Part shown: positions 1 to 10,434 of the stretch, piece after piece
Position numbering within the stretch: the first letter of the stretch is position 1
Layout of the letters: each line of letters starts with the position of its first letter
Assembly: GCA_033063855.1 (NCBI GenBank)
Contig: CP093830.1
Location: 20,584,854 to 20,648,853, forward strand
Origin: Smittia aterrima
Lineage: Eukaryota; Arthropoda; Insecta; Diptera; Chironomidae
DNA: 64,000 nucleotides
Direction of reading: 5' to 3'
The notes under the pieces: model-generated
Told to the model about the DNA's origin: nothing
The model's database searches: none
Seen by the model: only the letters and a program-made list of their open reading frames with translations
Position numbers and translations under genes: made by a program

Positions 1-2501
1 GCAGTTTTATTGATGTGCTGGATCGCTGGCTTTGCATCACGTCTATTTGCTGTCATTCGCTTCGAGAGTATCATTCACGAGTTTGATCCATGGTAAGTGT
101 TAGAAAACACGTTTCTGGATTATGCCACGAATGAAGTTTAATCTCTGTCTTTATCTCAGGTTCAATTATCGTGCAACAGCTTACATGGTGAAGCATGGAT
201 TCTACGAGTTCCTTAACTGGTTCGATGAACGTGCTTGGTATCCATTGGGTAAGAAACAATTCATAAATATTTTCTTCTTTATTCATCATTTTTGTTAAAT
301 ATTTTCAGGAAGAATCGTCGGAGGAACCGTTTATCCAGGATTGATGATAACGTCGGGTGGAATTCACTGGTTGTTGCACATGATCAACTTCCCAGTCCAC
401 ATTCGTGATATTTGCGTATTTCTTGCGCCAATCTTCAGCGGTCTCACAGCAATCTCAACTTATTTGCTTACCAAAGAAATCTGGAACACTGGAGCTGGAC
501 TCTTCGCAGCCAGTTTCATCGCAATTGTTCCTGGTTACATCAGTAGATCCGTCGCTGGATCTTATGACAACGAAGGAATCGCTATCTTTGCTCTTCAATT
601 CACTTACTACTTGTGGGTTAAAGCAGTTAAGACTGGCTCAATCTTCTGGGCAGCATCAGCAGCTCTTTCATATTTCTACATGGTGTCAGCTTGGGGCGGA
701 TACGTTTTCATCATTAACTTGATTCCTCTGCACGTTTTTGTGCTCCTCATCATGAATCGTTACTCCCATCGACTCTTTACAAGCTACACAACATTCTACA
801 TTCTCGGACTCATCTTCTCAATGCAAATTCCATTCGTTGGATTCCAGCCGATCAGAACATCTGAACACATGGCAGCTTCTGGAGTTTTCGCTCTTCTCGT
901 CGCAGTCGGACTCTTGAAACATCTTCAAACTGTTCTCACCAAACAAGAATTCAAACGGTTGTTCATCTTCGGAGGTCTAGCAGCAGCTGCTCTCGTATTC
1001 TTAACCGTTGTCGGTCTTACAATGGCTGGAGTTATTGCTCCATGGTCAGGACGGTTCTACTCTTTGTGGGACACTGGCTATGCCAAGATTCACATTCCAA
1101 TCATCGCATCTGTATCGGAGCATCAACCAACAACTTGGTTCTCGTTCTTCTTCGATCTGCACATTCTCGTATGCACCTTCCCAGTCGGACTCTGGTATGC
1201 CATTAAAAAAATTAATGATGAACGTGTGTTTGTCGTTCTCTACGCAATTTCCGCAGTTTACTTTGCCGGCGTCATGGTTCGTTTAATGTTAACATTGACT
1301 CCGGTTGTTTGCATATTAGCTGGTGTTGGATTCTCAGGCTTGCTTGAGGTCTTCTTGAAAGAAGATCAACCAGCAGTCGCAAATGTTACTGAAGAACCAG
1401 AAGAGCCAGCAGAGAAGAAACTTTACGACAAAGCTGGAAAGATCAAACCAAGAAAGCATGATGGAAGTAATAAGAGTGAAAGCAAGGGACTTGGATCAAA
1501 TGTAAAGTCAATGGTAGTGATTGCTATTCTAATGCTCTTAATGATGTTCGCTGTGCATTGCACTTGGGTCACTAGCAACGCCTACTCATCACCATCAATC
1601 GTACTCGCATTTTACAATCAAGGAGATGGAACAAGAAACATTCTCGATGATTTCCGTGAAGCATACTACTGGCTTTCTCAAAACACTGAAGATGATGCAC
1701 GCGTGATGAGCTGGTGGGATTATGGATATCAGATAGCGGGAATGGCTAATCGAACGACACTAGTGGATAATAATACTTGGAACAACAGTCATATAGCACT
1801 CGTAGGTAAAGCGATGTCGTCTACTGAAGACAAAGCCTACGAGATTATGACATCGCTTGATGTTGACTACGTGCTTGTGATTTTCGGAGGAGTTATCGGA
1901 TATTCCGGCGATGACATCAATAAGTTCTTGTGGATGGTGAGAATCGCTGAAGGAGAGCATCCCAAAGATATCAGAGAAAGCGATTTCTTCACTGAACGTG
2001 GAGAGTTCAGAGTTGATGCTGAAGGCGCACCAGCCTTGTTAAACTGTCTCATGTATAAGCTGAGCTATTATCGTTTCGGAGACTTGAAATTGGACTACAG
2101 GTAAGAATCAACTTCTTAAATGTTTACATTAAAATCATTTAAAATATTTCTTTCAGAGGACCAGCTGGTTATGATCGCACAAGAAATGCAGTGATCGGCA
2201 ACAAAGACTTTGACTTGACGTATCTTGAAGAGGCTTACACAAGCGAGCACTGGCTCGTTCGAATCTATCGTGTGAAAAAGCCACATGAGTTCAATCGTCC
2301 ATCGCTCAAAGCAGATGACCGTGTAGTGCCCAGTAGCGAGTACATCACAAAGAAGGTGAGACAAACGATTAAAGACAAATGACTTTGAATTCATGATTTT
2401 CGTTTCATTCATAGACTTCAAAGCGACGAAAAGGCGTCATCAAGAATCGTCCAACTGTCATTAAAGGGAAGCGAGCACCATCAAAGGAAAAAACAAACTA
2501 A
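1..2501 (+). CDS. Stt3B: Oligosaccharyltransferase catalytic subunit STT3B, 3' part
   Basis: Catalytic subunit of the ER oligosaccharyltransferase, which moves the lipid-linked glycan onto asparagine of N-X-S/T sequons. Exons: <1-92, 160-248, 309-2100, 2157-2355, 2415-2501, all with GT..AG introns of 56-67 bp and matching phase. The 5' end lies outside the window. Visible family marks are the EFDPW-FNYR loop with the first metal-binding Asp, the SVSEHQPTTW loop, many membrane helices, and the catalytic WWDYGYQI motif near base 1711 followed by the NNTWNNS sequon pair. B type rather than A type is chosen because of the GDDINKFLWMVRIAEGEHP stretch and the lysine/arginine-rich tail (TSKRRKGVIKNRP...), which STT3A lacks. 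AATAAA signals follow at 2528 and 2572. Family assignment is firm; paralogue assignment rests on remembered family features. Confidence 0.95.
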
Positions 2502-2527
2502 ACAGACAGCAACACAATTCACCACAA

Positions 2528-2577
2528 AATAAATGTTTGTTTTCTTTTTTTGCCAAGAAAATTCAATCAATAATAAA
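2528..2577 (+). terminator. Polyadenylation signals of STT3B
   Basis: Two AATAAA hexamers (2528-2533 and 2572-2577) lie 27 and 71 bp after the stop codon, with a T-rich stretch between them. Confidence 0.6.
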
Positions 2578-2619
2578 ATGAAAAATAAGTTTTTGTGTCT
2601 GGTTCCGGCGGGGGTGGAT

Positions 2620-5402
2620 TGAATTTATTCGGAGAAGCGAACGGAACATCATCCCGCAATTCATTTTCAACGCAACGAGAGAAGGAAGAACGAGATACTC
2701 CCACTTTAGACTTAAAATATCAAACCATCCAAATTGATAAAAGAAAGCGAAAAGTCGTGAACGACGTCAAATAAGAACAAAAGGAAAATAAACGGGGCCT
2801 TATGAATCCTAAACATCAACATCGGTTTGCTGCTTCAATTTTCATTTTTTTATTAAGCTTCGGATGAGAGAGAGTTTGAGGAGTAAACATGCGATAATGA
2901 AGAAAAAACCTCGTCGATGTTTATTTATCTTTTCGTTATTTGCACTAAAAACCCGGCTGAACTTATCAAATTAACGAGCCGAAAGTTTAAAATTGTCGCA
3001 ACATAAATAAATGGACACAATTTGTTAAGGAACAAAAAAAAAGCTTAAATGAAATAGACTTGAAAGTATTTATTCCAGAGCGAATGCAAACAAAAGCAGC
3101 GAGCAAAAAAAACTATTTCCGAGTGATATGAGCGTGAGAGAAGCTCAATAAAAATATTGGAATTCCATCATCACGAACATCAGACGCATCCGACAGTTGA
3201 AATGTGAAAACAACTTTTTTATGCATTTTATTAATTAGATTTTTTTCTGTTTGTTTTTTTCATCTGAAACACAATGTTTTTATTATAAAAGAAATCGCTG
3301 AGAGACGAACAGCACGAACTGCGTTTTGATTTTTTGATATTCGCCAATAAATAAAAGCGACGTCCCAAGTGAACTGAGAAAGAATCAACCGAAATTGCAG
3401 TTTGATTATTTTTTAACAGACTTTTTATTGTTTTTTCAGTCTGATCGGGAAACAATGCACTCGAGCTGACGAACGAAAAATTGCGAAATCAATGCGATTG
3501 CAATTTTATTAAAATTTAAAGTTTTTTTGTTTTGTTTGAAACGATTCGCTTGGGAAATCTCGTCATTTGAGCGAGGATTTTGAAGCGAATTTTATTTTCT
3601 AAAGGAAATTCATTTTGTCAATCTAATGCAATAAACTAACCTGATCAAAAGAGTTCTAAAGTCAAATTTATCAGGAAAGAGCATTAGACGTTTCTCGAAT
3701 TCAATTCATCAGGATTTTCTTTCAAAGCAATTTGAGAAGATAAAACTTGAAACGGTGAAGTCTTCTTTAGAAGTAATAATGAAGATGCTGTCTCTTCAAC
3801 AGATCAAAAGCTTGAAAAGCTCTTTCTCTTTCGAAACTTCAACTAAATCTTTTAAAATGCTTTTTTAATTCCCCAGTCCTCAAAGTCTAATTAAATCTCA
3901 GATATTTGTCTCTTTCGTGAATTTCCGTCCCTTGCCATTGTCTTGACGATAACTCAGGAAATGTTGTTTCTTACATTTCATGACGAAGAGGAATGCAGTT
4001 CTTTATCAAAAACAACTCTTTAAGCATTGAAATAATGTTCTCGTGCACATTTTTCATTTCCGGAATTCGTCTTGGAATTTCCCGACAGGAAACAGAATAA
4101 ATTCCAAACAAACAACTTCGAGAAGTTTTTTTTTCACGAAAAGAAAATTGAGCAATGAGAATTAAAGAATAATTTCGTTCCCTTTTCCATTTCGAAGCAA
4201 GTTTTATTGATGTTTGTTCATTATGCGTTTTGCCAAAGGCAATTAAACGTTTTTTATTGCTCATTAAAACGAAAACTGTGTTGAGTGGCCGGAGCTATTA
4301 ATTTCCCTACCATTTTCCGAGCTGATGTTGTGGGTGGATGGACGATCCCCAGAACCCCCAGAAACAGCAGTCGTTAATTAGAGACTGAGGAACCATTACG
4401 CGTTAATGTTGATGCCGCATGGTGATTTTCGCAAACTATCATCAATTTCCATCAGAATGAGAAAAAAATGGGTTGAAATGGGAAAACAGAGCTTTCGTGT
4501 ATTTCCGAATGATAACAGTGCACAACTGGTCATGTTCTATACCAAATGGAAATCTCTCGTTCCAAAATACATTTGATGAGAAGAATTAATTACAAGCTGC
4601 TGGGAAATCGACGGAAAACAGCTTGAACAACAAAGAGAGAAAGAGATTAAAGCTTTTTTTTTCGTCCTCTTCTTCCTCCTGCACCAGTCAGGTCTTTAAT
4701 TTCATGTTTGACTGATGCTGTCTCGTATTACGACAGGCAAACCGATTTGCTTTTGCAATGTGAGATTAATTGCTGTTGACAAATTTGTTATTTCTCCTCT
4801 ACCAGCTCGAATGGGAGGATGTTATTGAATCAATTGAGGTGTGTGCGTAACTTGAAGATTCCCTCCTTCCCTTTCATTATAATGTAACGTTCTGACATCA
4901 AGTTAGGCGAATAATTTATTACATACATTTCCAATTAACTGCTGCTGTTCGACTTAATTAAATCCTCGTGAATGTTCACTTCGATGTTGATTTATTTTGA
5001 TCAACCCCTCAAAATGATTTCTGATTGTGATTTACTTATTCGACTCGGCTTTGGCTAACAATAAATTCAATTTTTCATCATTGGAAATATATTTCAAATA
5101 TTTATTTCATTGAAATTTCAATTCAGCTCCAGCTCGGTTACACAAGCATCGAGAAGCTTAATCGTTTGCAAAAATATTCCGATTCATTATCGCACACATT
5201 CAATTAATTAAAACAGATGAACTGAATCAAGTTGATTTATTATTTATTGTAAGCTTATAATCACGTGAGCACATTGTGGAGCTGATGCTTAATGGCACGT
5301 CACTATGATAAGAGTTGGAAAATTAAATTAAATGGACGAGAATGATTTTCAATTGATAACAAACCTAAAGCTATAAATTGTTGGATTAAAATATTTTCAA
5401 CG
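2620..5402. other. Intergenic, no gene seen
   Basis: AT-rich DNA between the STT3B 3' end and the first cysteine-rich gene. Short open frames here have no signal peptide, domain or splice-consistent extension. Homopolymer A/T runs are frequent. I see nothing else that can be named. Confidence 0.6.
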
Positions 5403-5719
5403 TTATTCTTCATTCTTAGAATGAGTTTCTCCTTCTGAGCTTCGAGACTTTTCAGTAAACTTATCCTTTCGAATCCAGAGGCAACCGCAAACAATTGGAT
5501 TGCAAACTGAAATAAAACTTTAATTGTTTTCGTTAAAACTTGTAATTGTCTTTTAATCTCACCGCAAACTTGTTTATATTTCGTGATATCAATTCCTTTA
5601 CCATCAACACTGTATGAAGGTTCCGTTGTCACAGCGGAATGAAGCTCAACAGGACTTGGATGAGCTGCAATGACTTGCAACAAAATGAAAACAGCCACAA
5701 AACTGAAAATTAGCTTCAT
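5403..5719 (-). CDS. Small secreted protein with one CxCx4CxC module
   Basis: Predicted 86 aa secreted protein. Exon 1 is 5563-5719 and exon 2 is 5403-5506; the intron is 56 bp with GTGAG..CAG ends. An upstream in-frame ATG at 5752 exists, but the second Met is chosen because it directly starts a signal peptide (MKLIFSFVAVFILLQVIA). The mature part has a short spacer, then the cysteine motif CVCNPIVCGC, then a hydrophilic S/E/K-rich tail ending at TAA. Reading through the intron gives a longer open frame of 149 codons, but the splice signals and the appearance of the motif only after splicing favour the spliced form. The cysteine spacing and the position of the phase-1 intron (just after the first Cys) are the same as in every module of the two large genes next door, so I infer common descent. 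Function unknown. Confidence 0.7.
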
Positions 5720-5830
5720 TGCGTTGGATTTCAAATGTAAAAATAATTTCAATTAACCCAGACGCTTTCATCAAACTAATTCTGTACAGATTAATGTAAA
5801 TCTCTTTCTTTTCAATTTCATCCGGGTGAT

Positions 5831-5863
5831 GGGATTTCCAAAGAAAAATATATAATTTATATA
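5831..5863. promoter_or_regulatory. Rel/NF-kB-like site and TATA box of the one-module gene
   Basis: GGGATTTCCA at 5831-5840 matches the kB consensus GGGRNNYYCC at 9 of 10 positions. TATATAAA on the minus strand is at 5856-5863. Here the kB-like site lies between the TATA box and the ATG, near the expected start of transcription, unlike in the neighbouring genes, so its relevance is less certain. Confidence 0.35.
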
Positions 5864-6220
5864 TAACTTACAAGTAGACTTTTTTATTTTTTTTTTAATG
5901 GTTTATTTAGTTTTGACTCTGCTACACATTGTGTGCAAGCGATTGAAACAAACTGTAAAATAATGAAGTTTCATATTTTATTTTCATCGATTTTATACTC
6001 GAGACAGGCTTGAGGCTTCGTCTGAATAAAAATCCCCGGGAGTAAATAAATATTCCCAGTAAATATTTTTTAAATCGAAGGTCAAAATACCTTGAAAAGT
6101 TAATCAATTTTTATTTATTTTTTGAATTTTGAACTAAGAACGAAAGATTTACAAATCAATTAAAAGTGTTGAGTCCAAAATTTTCAAGGTGACGCGGTCT
6201 AACCAAACTCCAGAATCTAT
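5864..6220. other. Spacer between the one-module gene and large gene A
   Basis: Contains the 3' flank of gene A. A minus-strand AATAAA (6110-6115, within a TTTATTTATTT run) is the likely polyadenylation signal of gene A. No coding sequence supported. Confidence 0.5.
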
Positions 6221-8484
6221 TTATACGCAGGTGCAGCGACCACTTGGGCACCCTAAAGACAAAAGTTTAATTGGTTTAAGATTTTATGAATATAGAATCG
6301 TAACTTACCATTACCACAATCTCCAAAAGGTCCACAGCCTGAAACATTTTTAAATTAGCAAGAAACAAAATAATTTGATCAAAGCGAACTTACAATAAAC
6401 AGTTCGTTTCACTCTATGGCTTTCTTCATTAGCATCGACGTCTGATGCTTCAATATCTGCAGCTGCAAGATCTTTGTCATTACAAGCGCATCCCCAAGCA
6501 CCACAGACTGTGAAGAAATGCGTTATTAGTAAGATAAAATGCAGAAAAAAGTTTAATGAAACTTACAGCATGGGCTACGTTTTGATCTGTCAGCTTCTTC
6601 ATTCTCTTCAGTAATTTGTTCTTCAGGAAAAACTTCATTTTTATTGCAAGCGCATCCCCAAACTCCGCAGACTGTAAAGAAATATTTTTAAATTAAACGA
6701 ATAAAGAGATCAAACAAGTTTTAACTTACAGCATGGGCTTCTTTTTACTTTCTCGCTTTTTTCGTTGTTCTCAGCAACTGTTTGATCCTCAGTGGCAAGT
6801 TCATCATCATTTTGATTGCAGGCGCATCCCCAAGCTCCGCAGACTATCGAAAAATATTTTATTTAGAGAGCGATCAATCAAAATTGGGAAAATGTTAACT
6901 TACAGCATGGGCTACGTTTTGATCTGTCAGCTTCTTCATTCTCTTCAGTAGTTTGGTCTTCAGGAAAAACTTCATTTTTATTGCAAGCGCATCCCCAAAC
7001 TCCGCAGACTGAGGAGAAATATTTATAAATAAAACGAATAAAGAGATCAAACAAGTTTTAACTTACAGCATGGACTTCTCTTTACTTTCTCGCTTTCTTC
7101 GTTGTTCTCAGCAACTGTTTGATCCTCAGTGGCAAGTTCATCATCATTTTGATTGCAGGCACATCCCCAAGCTCCGCAGACTATCGAGAAATATTTTATT
7201 TAGAGAGCGATCAATCAAAATTGGGAAAATGTTAACTTACAGCAAGGACTACGCTTTGATCGTGAGGCATCTTCAACTTCGGAAACTGTTGATGCTTCTT
7301 CAATAGCAACTTCAACATCCTTTTGGTTGCAAGCACATCCCCAAGCTCCACAGACTGAAATATATTTTGATCAGCAAAGAAGAAATAATTTGACCAAATT
7401 AAACTTACAGCAAGGGCTTCGCTTCACTTTTTGGCTTTCTTCGTTAGCATCGGCGTCTGATCCTTCAAGATTGGCAGCTGCAAGATCTTTTTGATTGCAA
7501 GCGCATCCCCAACCTCCACAGACTAGAATTAAGTACAAAATTAATTGAATTCAAGTAGCAAAACAACTTTGTAACTCACAGCAAGGATTTCTCTTGGATC
7601 TGCCTTCAGTGTTTTCTTCAGTGTTTGCTTGAGCTTCAGCAAAACTCTCAAAGTCTTTCTGGTTGCAAGCACATCCCCAAGCTCCACAGACTGAAATATA
7701 TTATTTTGATCAGCAAAGAAGAAATAATTTGATCAAATTAAACTCACAGCAAGGACTTCGCTTCACTTTTTGGCTTTCTTCATTAGCATCGGCGTCTGAT
7801 CCTTCAAGATTGGCAGCTGCAAGATCTTTTTGATTGCATGCACATCCCCATGGACCACAGACTATTGAGAAGGAAATTAAAGATTTGTTTCTAATAATTT
7901 TAATTTATAACTCACAACAAGGACTGCGCTTTGATCTTGGGCTATCTTCAACTTCTTCAGCTGCAGTTTGATCTTCCTGCACTTGGAACTTGCATGAGCA
8001 TCCATAAGGTCCACAGACTGAAATCATTTTAGATTAGAGATAATTTCAAACGCTTTTTGCGAGTTTATCAAAGGACTCACAGCAAGGGCTTTCTTTGCTT
8101 CTGTCGCCGCCTTCCTTGGCTGCTTCAATTTCTGCTTTTACAAACTTATCCATATCACTCATCTTGCAAGCGCATCCAAAAGCTCCGCAAACTGTTGAAA
8201 ATCTGATTTTAGAAACTAACAAAACAAATATTTTTGAGTCACTTACAACAACTTTCTTTCAATCGTTCATAAGCTTCTTCGAATGGCACGACTGTTCTTT
8301 CAGTAATGTTGGCGAATTCCTTGATTATACATTGGCACCCTTCTTCAGTACAGGAGCAGAAACGATTGGCACTCAATGGATCTTTGTTTTCAAATGAAAT
8401 CTTAATGTCGACGTCTTTATCAATCGCTGATGCATCGACTTGCGATGCGACCAAGATGGCCAATAATGCGAAGATAATTTTCAT
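6221..8484 (-). CDS. Modular cysteine-rich secreted precursor, gene A (12 modules)
   Basis: Predicted 505 aa secreted protein from 14 exons: 8247-8484, 8081-8191, 7916-8017, 7748-7861, 7580-7690, 7409-7522, 7241-7354, 7067-7180, 6904-7008, 6730-6843, 6567-6671, 6394-6507, 6309-6338, 6221-6252. All introns are 54-63 bp and phase 1. Exon 1 has a signal peptide (MKIIFALLAILVASQVDASA) and a first motif CSCTEEGCQC. Exons 2-12 each encode one module: F-CG[APGV][WFY]GC[AS]C[NKD], a 17-24 residue acidic spacer, then K-R-S-P-C. Four cysteines per module are spaced CxCx4CxC, with the first Cys at the end of the preceding exon. Exons 3-12 each end in dibasic K-R (RSKR, KVKR or RVKR); exon 2 has RSKE instead. 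The last exons give a different tail, CCGPFGDC...CPSGRCTC. The dibasic sites suggest cleavage into about a dozen peptides in the secretory pathway (inference). No known family was recognised. Confidence 0.85.
6567..7180 (-). repeat. Tandem two-exon duplication inside gene A
   Basis: Exons 8+9 with their introns (6904-7180) and exons 10+11 (6567-6843) are near-identical at 337 bp offset, introns included. Exons 4 (7748-7861) and 6 (7409-7522) repeat in the same way at 339 bp offset. The alternating RSKR / KVKR ends of successive modules reflect this two-exon unit. Near-identity of the introns points to recent duplication or gene conversion. Confidence 0.8.
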
Positions 8485-8554
8485 TTTAATTTCACGATTT
8501 AATTACTTTGACTTCAAGTTGATCAATGTGATTCAATTAAAATAAGCTCATCAT

Positions 8555-8560
8555 TTTATA
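8555..8560 (-). promoter_or_regulatory. TATA box of gene A
   Basis: TATAAA on the minus strand (TTTATA as written), about 70 bp before the ATG at 8484. Confidence 0.65.
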
Positions 8561-8581
8561 CTTTGATTTGTAAGACAGATT

Positions 8582-8596
8582 TGGATTCCCCTTATC
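8582..8596. promoter_or_regulatory. Joined kB-like and GATA sites upstream of gene A
   Basis: On the minus strand GGGGAATCCA (8582-8591; 9 of 10 to GGGRNNYYCC) abuts GATAAG (8591-8596), about 22 bp upstream of the TATA box. In Drosophila, Rel and GATA sites are placed together in fat-body immune promoters. Here the match is by eye only. Confidence 0.5.
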
Positions 8597-8599
8597 ACA

Positions 8600-9404
8600 T
8601 AAGTTGGGAAATATTCAAGGGAATTGTATTTTACAATCGTCATAAGCGGAGAAAATCACGTTTGACATTTCAACCTTAAAGAGCTTTTAATCTTGCAAAT
8701 ATTTGTGAAAACAATTGAGTTTTACCTCGTTCAATATTGAAATTAGTCATTCAACAAATCATGTCGTCATTAATATCAAAATTTTTGTTAATTAAATATC
8801 TGACCTTCGACAACGAATGTGGGCAGGATATTTTTTAAATGAAAAAAAAAGTTAACGATTAATGGAAATAATTGTGGAAGTCGAAGGATCAAGATAATTT
8901 TATAATTGGCTCTTCTGACTGCAGCTGTTAAAATTTGAAACGAGTTTCTGTTCAATCGATTGAAAGCTCAGTGCTTCAACTTGAAAAATTCAAAGTTCGC
9001 GATGATTTCCACTATTTTGTTGCTTGATAGCGCAAATTAAATGCGAAATCGAAATTGTGAAACCAAAAGATCTGGAATTGCCTCGAAATATAAGTTCACT
9101 GATTGGACATGCGAACGAAAAAGATTCGACAAGAAATCACGATGTAGTGTTGATTCGAATGAACGTTTATGGAGGTTTCTAAATTTTACTGGTTGGTCTT
9201 GGGTTGGGTCTCATTTGTTCGCAGAGTGTTCAACTTCTAATTATTTATCAGTTTACATTACGATGACAAAATCTCGCAAATAATGACGTTTGAAAGAAGA
9301 TCTCATTTTGTTTAAATATTTCTTTATTTTTTTTTAAATAAAATAAAATAATTCTGTTTCATTCACAAATGCTTTTATTAAAATAAATTTATCTTCTACA
9401 AAAG
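8600..9404. other. Spacer between gene A and the CGPFGC-repeat gene
   Basis: No supported coding sequence. Two more weak G-rich kB-like stretches follow the gene A promoter (near 8605 and 8619). A minus-strand AATAAA at 9374-9379 serves the next gene. Confidence 0.5.
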
Positions 9405-9689
9405 TTAAAGGTTTCGACAACCCAATCGATCGCAGATGCGAGTTTTTGGATTATAGCAACCGAAGGGACCACAAACGTTGTCATCAAGTGTGCAACCAAA
9501 GGGACCGCATCGGCCAGTGTTCAATCCACATCCGTACGGGTCGCAGTACCCACCAGGCGTTGCACAGCCAAAAGGTCCACAGACTCCGTCGCCAGGAGCA
9601 CAACCAAATCCATTGCAAACCGGCTTCGGCTTTGCTTGAATCACGGCGAACATCAGAGCACAAGAAACGATGAGAACTATTAACTTCAT
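9405..9689 (-). CDS. Small secreted protein with six CxxxGC repeats
   Basis: Intronless, 94 aa. The start at 9689 is chosen over an earlier in-frame ATG (9713) because it begins a clean signal peptide ending at ...AVIQA. The mature protein is little else than six CxxxGC units (CNGFGC, CGPFGC, CDPYGC, CGPFGC, CGPFGC, CDRLGC), each separated by about seven polar residues, giving 12 cysteines. CGPFGC is the same as the core of the modules in genes A and B (CG-P/A-aromatic-GC), but the outer CxC cysteines and the dibasic sites are absent. TATA box and kB-like sites lie upstream. Function unknown; a disulphide-rich or metal-binding extracellular protein is the simplest reading. Confidence 0.85.
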   Translation of the reverse strand: MKLIVLIVSCALMFAVIQAKPKPVCNGFGCAPGDGVCGPFGCATPGGYCDPYGCGLNTGRCGPFGCTLDDNVCGPFGCYNPKTRICDRLGCRNL

Positions 9690-9741
9690 GATTTGTTTGT
9701 AAATTTTAATCAACTGAATGAGAAATGCTTATCACATCAGA

Positions 9742-9786
9742 TTTATACAAATTTTCTGAAATTTTATATAAATTCTGGGATTCCGG
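9742..9786 (-). promoter_or_regulatory. TATA box and weak kB-like site of the CGPFGC-repeat gene
   Basis: TATAAA (minus strand) at 9742-9747, 53 bp before the ATG; a second TATATAAA at 9763-9770. GGGATTCCGG at 9777-9786 is an imperfect kB-like sequence (8 of 10). Confidence 0.5.
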
Positions 9787-9830
9787 ATCACTTTCTTTTA
9801 ATGACGCATGTGAAAAACATTTCTTGAAAT

Positions 9831-9846
9831 GAAAGTCCCCGATAAC
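9831..9846. promoter_or_regulatory. kB-like site abutting a GATA site
   Basis: Minus-strand GGGGACTTTC (9831-9840), one of the classical NF-kB decamers, is immediately followed on the plus strand by GATAAC (9841-9846). About 85 bp upstream of the proximal TATA box. Confidence 0.45.
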
Positions 9847-10114
9847 CTTTGAATTAAAAACATTTCATTCACTTTCAGCGATAGTAAATGTGCGAGCTTC
9901 GACAGGTTTTAAAATTTCAAAACATGATAATTGTGAATCACGGATTAAATTACGGGGATTTTATTTTAAATTTTCTGTCCGATCAGCAAATCCTTGTAAT
10001 TGATGACGACTTCGGGTCAATCATCTTCATAAATATTTGCTGTCGTCATTTGGATTTTCTGATTAAACAAGTTTTCCTTTTTCTAAAATTCCGGCAACTT
10101 GGTGCTAGGAAATC

Positions 10115-10187
10115 AATCTTACACAATGTAATTCGGCTTTGCTTGAACAATTGCAAGGACAAAAATTACTATCAAATAAGACTTATT
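10115..10187 (-). pseudogene. Relic of a CGPFGC-type gene (signal-peptide region)
   Basis: On the minus strand a hydrophobic stretch ends in ...VQAKPN, sharing an exact 15-base match (TCAAGCAAAGCCGAA) with the signal-peptide end of the gene at 9405-9689. No ATG remains at the expected position, a stop follows within a few codons, and no cysteine repeats are seen beyond it. Most likely a truncated, decayed duplicate. Confidence 0.4.
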
Positions 10188-10434
10188 TAATTCTTAAGAG
10201 AAAACTTTGATTAATGAATAAAATATAATTCGTCGATATCGTGTAAACTTTAATTTGTGATTTTTCAGCAAATATCTGAAAAGTTTAATTATTTTTCAAA
10301 AGAATTTTAGTTTTGTTTCAAATTTTTATTGGAATAAATAAATCAAATGCTTCTGCTACAAAATATTTCTAACTAAATTTTCGATGATTGGCTTGTTGGT
10401 TTTGAGAAAGTAACTCAAGAGGTACTAATTGAAC
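10188..10434. other. 3' flank of gene B
   Basis: AT-rich, no coding sequence. Minus-strand AATAAA-like motifs lie around 10325-10345 (TTTTTATTGGAATAAATAAATC), consistent with the end of gene B transcription. Confidence 0.4.

Noticed and set aside
5303..5752. Continuous 149-codon reading frame on the minus strand
   Set aside because: Good splice signals split it, and only the spliced frame shows the cysteine motif shared with the neighbours; the unspliced frame has no recognisable downstream feature.
6733..7306. Plus-strand open frames that repeat at 337 bp offset, also at 11040
   Set aside because: They are the antisense shadow of the duplicated module exons of genes A and B.
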